From an uncultured Lachnospiraceae bacterium (lineage in GTDB: Bacteria > Bacillota_A > Clostridia > Lachnospirales > Lachnospiraceae): a stretch of 6,289 bases of DNA. A model generated the notes under the pieces. It saw nothing but the letters and a program-made list of their open reading frames with translations. It made no database searches and was not told the DNA's origin. Of this stretch, positions 1 to 4,400 are shown in pieces; within the stretch, counting starts at the first letter, position 1, and each line of letters begins with the position of its first letter. Both the position numbers and the translations under genes were made by a program. Location of the stretch: the NCBI GenBank assembly GCA_902795985.1, contig CADBNG010000191.1:1-6289 (forward strand). The letters run 5' to 3'.

Positions 1-1
1 C

Positions 2-1093
2 AGCTATCCGATTTATCAGACGGCCACGTTCTCGCACCGGCAGCTGGGCGAGTCCTCCGGTTTTGACTATACCCGGCAGAGTAATCCGACCCGGCAGCAG
101 CTGGAAAGCATTGTCACGATTCTGGAAAACGGAGCGGATACCATCGCGTTCTCCAGCGGAATGGCGGCCGTTGCCACATTGATGGAGCTTTTACAGCCGG
201 GGGACCACATCCTGATTGACGCGGATCTTTACGGCGGCAGTGTGCGCCTGTTTGACGTAATCAATAAGAAAAACGGGCTGGAATTCACTGCGGCGGATTT
301 AAGCACGGAACCGGCGGGGCCGCTTCTTAGGGAAAACACCCGGGCGGTTTATCTGGAGTCCCCGACCAATCCCATGATGCATGTGACGGACATCCGGGCG
401 CTGGCGGATGAACTGGAAGGAAAAGGGATCCTTCTGATCGTGGACAACACCTTCCTTTCTCCGTATTTCCAGAATCCGCTGGATCTGGGAGCGGATATCG
501 TGGTGCACAGCGCCACCAAATTCTTCGGCGGCCACCATGACACGATCGGCGGTTTCCTGGTTGCAAAAGACGAAAAAATCGCCGAACGGCTGCATTACCT
601 GGCGACGACCATCGGCTGCGCCCTTTCCCCCTTTGACAGCTGGCTGATGATCCGCGGGATCCGCACGCTGGCGGTCCGGATGGAACGGGCGGCGGAGAAT
701 ACGGAAAAAATCGCCAGGTGGATGAAGGACTGCCCGTATGTTACCGACGTACTTTATCCCGGACTGCCGGAACATCCGGGGCATGAGATTATGAAAAAAC
801 AGGCTCGGGGCTATGGCGCCATGCTCTCTTTTTATGTACCGTCCCGGGAATTTGCCGTTTCGGTACTGAACCATGTGGAACTGTTTTATTTTGCCGAAAG
901 CCTGGGCGGAACCGAAACGCTGATCACCTATCCCCTCACCCAGACCCACGCCGAGGTGCCCGAAGAGATCCGGGAAAGAAACGGCATCAACGACCGTTTG
1001 CTCCGGCTGTCCGTTGGAATTGAAGGAGCGGAGGACCTGATCGCGGAACTGGACCGGGTCTTCAGAATCGCCGCAGCAGAAATGACCCGATAG
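2..1093 (+). CDS. Trans-sulfuration PLP enzyme (cystathionine gamma-synthase / O-acylhomoserine thiol-lyase type), 5'-truncated
   Basis: Cytosolic PLP enzyme of the Cys/Met metabolism family, acting on sulfur amino acids in methionine or cysteine synthesis. The frame is open from the first complete codon at base 2, giving 363 visible residues. The visible start (SYPIYQTATF) aligns by eye near residue 23 of B. subtilis MetI as I recall it, so the true start lies about 20-25 codons upstream; the ATG at 161 is internal. Visible motifs are DYTRQSNPT (bases 65-91; its Tyr and Arg contact the PLP phosphate of the partner subunit), YGGS (230-241), VDNTF with the PLP-binding Asp at 443-445, and HSATKFFGGHHD with the Schiff-base Lys at 518-520. 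The C-terminal stretch FAESLGGTETLITYP followed by QTHAEVPEEIRERNGI and LSVGIEGAEDLI is very MetI-like. YGGS lacks the Cys of methionine gamma-lyases (YGC), which argues against that activity. Synthase, thiol-lyase and cystathionine beta-lyase activities cannot be separated by eye, so no symbol is given. The stop is TAG at 1091-1093. Confidence 0.93.
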   Translation, partial: SYPIYQTATFSHRQLGESSGFDYTRQSNPTRQQLESIVTILENGADTIAFSSGMAAVATLMELLQPGDHILIDADLYGGSVRLFDVINKKNGLEFTAADLSTEPAGPLLRENTRAVYLESPTNPMMHVTDIRALADELEGKGILLIVDNTFLSPYFQNPLDLGADIVVHSATKFFGGHHDTIGGFLVAKDEKIAERLHYLATTIGCALSPFDSWLMIRGIRTLAVRMERAAENTEKIARWMKDCPYVTDVLYPGLPEHPGHEIMKKQARGYGAMLSFYVPSREFAVSVLNHVELFYFAESLGGTETLITYPLTQTHAEVPEEIRERNGINDRLLRLSVGIEGAEDLIAELDRVFRIAAAEMTR

Positions 1094-1184
1094 GGACAGT
1101 CCCCTTCGCCCCATCCTCCGTCCCCTTCGCCCCCGGCTGGCCCGAAGGGGACAGTCCCCTTCGTCCCCTCCTCCGTCCCCTTCG
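1093..1184. repeat. Two direct copies of a 37-base C-rich repeat unit (55-base period)
   Basis: The unit at 1093-1129 recurs at 1148-1184 with two mismatches in 37 positions. Each unit opens with GGGACAGTCCCCTTCG and closes with CCTCCGTCCCCTTCG. The decamer GTCCCCTTCG therefore occurs four times (1099-1108, 1120-1129, 1154-1163, 1175-1184), and its reverse complement CGAAGGGGAC once (1143-1152). The first unit begins on the G of the upstream TAG stop, so the array abuts the gene. The pattern resembles intergenic REP-like palindromes, which are often mobilised by IS200-like (Y1) transposases. No transposase is present here, so that origin is inference. Confidence 0.8.
1143..1163. repeat. Perfect 10-bp palindrome around a single A
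   Basis: CGAAGGGGAC at 1143-1152 is followed by one A and then its exact reverse complement GTCCCCTTCG at 1154-1163. As RNA, a one-base loop is impossible, so the innermost pairs would open. The left arm could instead pair with the copy at 1120-1129 (13-base loop) or at 1175-1184. No T-run follows, so this is not a canonical intrinsic terminator on its own. Confidence 0.75.
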
Positions 1185-1192
1185 GCTTGCCA

Positions 1193-1270
1193 ATGACACA
1201 GAAGGGACAGGCATAATAAGCCTGTCCCCTTTGTGTTTTTTGCATAGACTGCCTGTCTCTTTTGTGTCAT
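1193..1270. repeat. REP-like inverted repeat with a duplicated right arm
   Basis: The 20-base left arm at 1193-1212 (ATGACACAGAAGGGACAGGC) pairs along its whole length with 1251-1270 (GCCTGTCTCTTTTGTGTCAT): 18 Watson-Crick and 2 G-U pairs. A second right arm at 1220-1236 (GCCTGTCCCCTTTGTGT) pairs with 1196-1212 with two mismatched positions and a 7-base loop. The two pairings exclude each other. The GGGACAG core at 1204-1210 also occurs at 1093-1099 and 1148-1154, linking this element to the neighbouring direct repeats. The TGACACA...GGGAC style matches palindromes I recall as common between genes in Clostridia; that link is from memory and not checked. Confidence 0.75.
1196..1241 (+). terminator. 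Probable rho-independent terminator after the PLP enzyme gene
   Basis: The 17-base arm ACACAGAAGGGACAGGC (1196-1212), the loop ATAATAA (1213-1219) and the complementary arm at 1220-1236 form a strong hairpin. It runs straight into six T residues at 1236-1241. It starts about 100 bases after the TAG of the upstream gene and sits before the AT-rich leader of the next gene, so it would separate the two transcription units. Its arms belong to the REP-like repeat, so the terminator role may be secondary. Confidence 0.6.
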
Positions 1271-1368
1271 TCAGGGAGGTATATTTAAAATTACAATGGA
1301 AAATCGTTCTGTGTTATTTTTAAAAAGATAAGGTAATTATTTGAATGGCCACTATGAAAAGCGGTATC
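1271..1368 (+). promoter_or_regulatory. AT-rich leader, presumed promoter region of the protease-LRR gene
   Basis: This stretch is much richer in A and T than the rest of the window and lies between the terminator-like repeat and the next start codon, as a promoter would. No convincing consensus -35/-10 pair is visible. A weak option is TTACAA (1291-1296) with TTATTT (1314-1319) 17 bases apart; GATAAG (1327-1332) is another partial -10 match. A perfect short palindrome TTTTTAAAAA lies at 1317-1326 and could be an operator or merely A/T richness. The call rests mainly on position and composition. Confidence 0.35.
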
Positions 1369-1383
1369 AGGGGAGAATTATGA
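1345..1383 (+). CDS. Possible 12-codon leader peptide overlapping the protease start
   Basis: The ATG at 1345 opens a short frame encoding MATMKSGIRGEL that ends at TGA 1381-1383. This stop overlaps the protease start as ATGA (1380-1383), the usual geometry for translational coupling. A weak AAGG (1330-1333) lies 11 bases upstream of the ATG, a long spacing. The frame is too short for coding statistics and may be chance. Its second ATG (1354) has no better ribosome binding site. Confidence 0.15.
   Translation: MATMKSGIRGEL
1369..1375 (+). promoter_or_regulatory. Ribosome binding site of the protease-LRR gene
   Basis: AGGGGAG at 1369-1375 lies four bases upstream of the ATG at 1380. This fixes that ATG as the preferred start although the spacing is slightly short. 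The only upstream in-frame alternative is TTG at 1341, seven bases after a weaker AAGG (1330-1333); the frame is closed by TAA at 1329. The TTG start would add 13 charged residues before the signal peptide, so ATG 1380 is favoured. Confidence 0.7.
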
Positions 1384-1469
1384 GCCAGATCCGAATCCTT
1401 TTTTTCAGAATACTATGCGCAGTTCTCTGCGGTTCTCTTGTTTTCGGGACTTTCTTTACGGTCGGCGCG
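1380..1469 (+). other. Signal peptide of the protease-LRR protein
   Basis: Residues 1-30 show a short basic N-region (R5, R10), a hydrophobic core from about 11 to 27, and a plausible signal peptidase I site V28-G29-A30 before D31. Cys13 and Cys17 lie inside the core and do not form a lipobox. Immediately after the site the chain becomes acidic and disordered-looking, rich in Glu, Ala and Ser, up to about residue 80. Confidence 0.85.
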
Positions 1470-4400
1470 GATCCGCTTCCGGTTACGGAAAGCGCGGAGA
1501 TGACAGCTGGTGAAGCGGAAGAAACAGTAAACGAGGAAGTGAGTTCCGCTCCCGGCCAGCCGGAGCACGACGGGCAGGAGATCGAAATGGCTCAGCTGGA
1601 GCGGGCGCAGTCCGCGCTGGATCTGGGTTACGTTCCGGGAGAACTTCTGGTCGTATACAGCAGTGAAACAGCCGATGAAGAGATCGCGCAGACAGCGGAA
1701 ACGCTGGACGGTGAAGTGCAGGATATTATTCCCGCCGGCGGCAGTATTGTCGCGGTCGTGTCTATTTCAGACGAAACAACGGTTGACACTGCCGCGGCAG
1801 AGTACGAAGCGGACCCCGCAGTAACATACGCCGAGCCCAACTATATCCTCGAAGTAAAAGGGGACGATTCCTCCGGCAGCGCAATGGACTATCTTGCGGC
1901 GCTTCAGGCCTCCGGCGACGAAGGCGCGTTCCGTATGCTGGAAAGCATGGAAATCCAGCCGGTCATCGCGGGAGTGATCGATACCGGCTTTGCCGGCGTT
2001 TCCACAGCGGTTCCCGGGAAAATCAGCAGCGACAGCGTCCGTATCACGGACTCTTCCGGCAATTATGAGGCTTTTGCGGAGACCGGCGGAACCCATGGAA
2101 CAAACGTGGCCGGCATTCTGGCGGAGGCCGCCGGCGATGCCCTTGAGGAAATGGTGCTGGTGGATGCCGGCAGCGATTCCGGGGGCGATTATCTTACGGT
2201 TAACAGTGTCGTCGGGGCTCTCAGCTATCTTGTCCCCCGCGCGGATATCATCAACATGAGCATCGGTACCGAGAGCAGCAGCACAGTGCTGGAGGAAGCA
2301 GTAAATTCGGCTTACCAGAACGGCGTGATCCTGATCTGCGCCGCCGGCAACGAAGGGCCGGAAAAAGTCACTTACCCGTCCGGATACGGCAGCACGGTCA
2401 GCGTGATGGCATCGGATGAAAACGGCGGACTCTGGGAATCCTCCGGAACCGGCGCGATTGCGGCTCCCGGCGTGAACATTTCCTGCGCGGACGGAGCCGT
2501 TCATGACGGAACGTCCCTTTCCTCGGCAATGGTTTCCGCGGCGGCCGCGATGCTTCTTTCCGTATCGCCGGGACTTTCCACCGCCCAGGTTCAGGAGATC
2601 CTGATCTCGGCGGCAGACTCCGCGGGCGGAGCGCCGGTCCTTTGCATGACGGCAGCCCTTGCGGCAGCCGGCGTCCCGGTGCCTGCGCCAAGCCTGGAAA
2701 ATGCCGTAATCAATACCGACGCCATCGCGAACGGGACGTATCTTCCGGACTGGCCGGAACGTATTGAGCTGACCTATAACGGCTCCCGCCTGAAAAAAGG
2801 CGTGGATTACCGGATTCTCCAGGAAACCCTTCAGGAGACGCCGGAAGAGGATCGGATTGTATTATCAGTCGATCTGACCGGCATCGGCGATTATTCCGGA
2901 ACCGTCACCGTTGAAACGGAAACCGGAAGAATTCCCGTCAGCGGCTGTGATTATGAACTGAGCGGAAACTTCTCCCTGTCGGGCGGCGCCCAGGTTCGTC
3001 CGCAGCTGGAATTAACGTACGAGAATCCGGAAAACCATGAAGGAAAGCAGTCCCTGACGGAAGGAACGGATTACACGCTGGAATACGGCGCCAACAATGC
3101 GGTTGGAGAGAATACCGGATCGATTGCCGTGACCGGTCTCGGCTATTATTCGGGAACGAGGGAGATCCGCTTTTCCATCAGCCCGCCGGACGAAGTGATC
3201 GGGACGTATCCGATCGGAAGCAATATTGTCTGCAAGGCGTATGCGGACGGTACGCTGGAATTTACGGGGTCCGGGGAGATGACCGGCCTGATCGATCCGG
3301 AGCTCGGCGGTCTGGTGCGTCCTTTTGTACCGGTAACCGATCCGGCAGGAAATCAGGTGGCAATTGTGAAAGCCGTCATTGGCGACGGGATTACCTCTGT
3401 CGGTGACGGGTGTTTTGAGAATTTTACCGAGCTGCAGGAAGTCCTTCTTCCTGCCGGTTTGCAAAGTATCGGGGCAACAGCCTTTATGAACTGTGAAAAA
3501 CTGTCATCCGTTGTTCTTCCCGCCGGCATAAAACAGATTGGCTATGAGGCGTTTAAGGGCTGTACTGATCTGACATCCATTACTCTTCCGGACAGCCTGG
3601 AGACGATCGTGGAAAGGGCTTTTATCGAAGCAGGGCTTCTGGCGGTCGAGATCCCGGCCGGCGCGGCAATCGGGGCAAACGCTTTCGCGCGCTGCAGGGA
3701 TCTGCAGTCCGTATCTTTGCCGGAGGATCTGGAAACTATTGAGGAAGGGGTTTTTGACGGCTGTGTTTCGCTGGAAGAGATCACCATACCGGACAGTGTA
3801 ACGGTTATTAAGAAGGAAGCTTTCCAGGAGGCAGGACTTCTTCGCGTTTATATGCCCCGTTCCGTGCAGAGCATCGGGGACTGCGCTTTCTTTAATATAG
3901 GACAGGTATTGAATCCGGATACGGAAGATATGCTGGAACTGTTTGGCGAGGTGTTTTACGAAGGAACGGAAGAAGAGTGGGAGGAGGTCGAAAAGGGCGC
4001 GAATGCCTTTTTATCCGCAGTAACCTTCCATTTTCTGGGCGGAACGGCGCAGCCGGTGTCTTCCGGAACCTGCGGCACAAATCTTACCTGGACGCTGGAC
4101 GAACAGGGAACGCTGACCATCTCCGGATCCGGAAAGATGACGAATTATCAAACGGTGGATTCCGACGGAGCCCTTTCGGAACTGACCCGAAGACCCTGGG
4201 GGACCGGGATCCGGAAAGTGATTGTGGAAGAAGGAGTGACCGGCATCGGCGGAGCCGCTTTTTACGGATGTGCCGGACTGACGGAGGCTGTCCTGCCTTC
4301 CTCTTTGAAAACCATTGGAATCTGTGCTTTTTCCGGCTGTATGGGACTGGAAGAGATTACCCTGCCATCCGGCGTGAAAACGATCGGGGAGAGTGCTTTC

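Noticed and set aside
1093..1184. Direct repeats with 18-base spacing as a mini CRISPR
   Set aside because: There are only two copies, they are C-rich, internally repetitive and partly palindromic, and no cas genes are visible. REP-like repeats explain it better.
299..1270. Long minus-strand open frame (323 codons) opposite the PLP enzyme gene
   Set aside because: Its protein is rich in Arg, Gly, His and Pro without a recognisable motif, and it lies antisense to a clearly conserved enzyme. It is a shadow of that gene plus the repeat region.
1271..1379. Riboswitch or T-box in the leader of the protease gene
   Set aside because: The leader is about 110 AT-rich bases with no recognisable conserved core, and the downstream gene is not metabolic.
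1341..1379. TTG start at 1341 for the protease
   Set aside because: It is in frame with a weak AAGG seven bases upstream, but it would put 13 mostly charged residues before the signal peptide. ATG 1380 has the stronger AGGGGAG site.
1767..2504. Minus-strand open frame (245 codons) opposite the subtilase domain
   Set aside because: It lies fully within the plus-strand frame that carries all subtilase catalytic motifs. Its own translation shows no family pattern.
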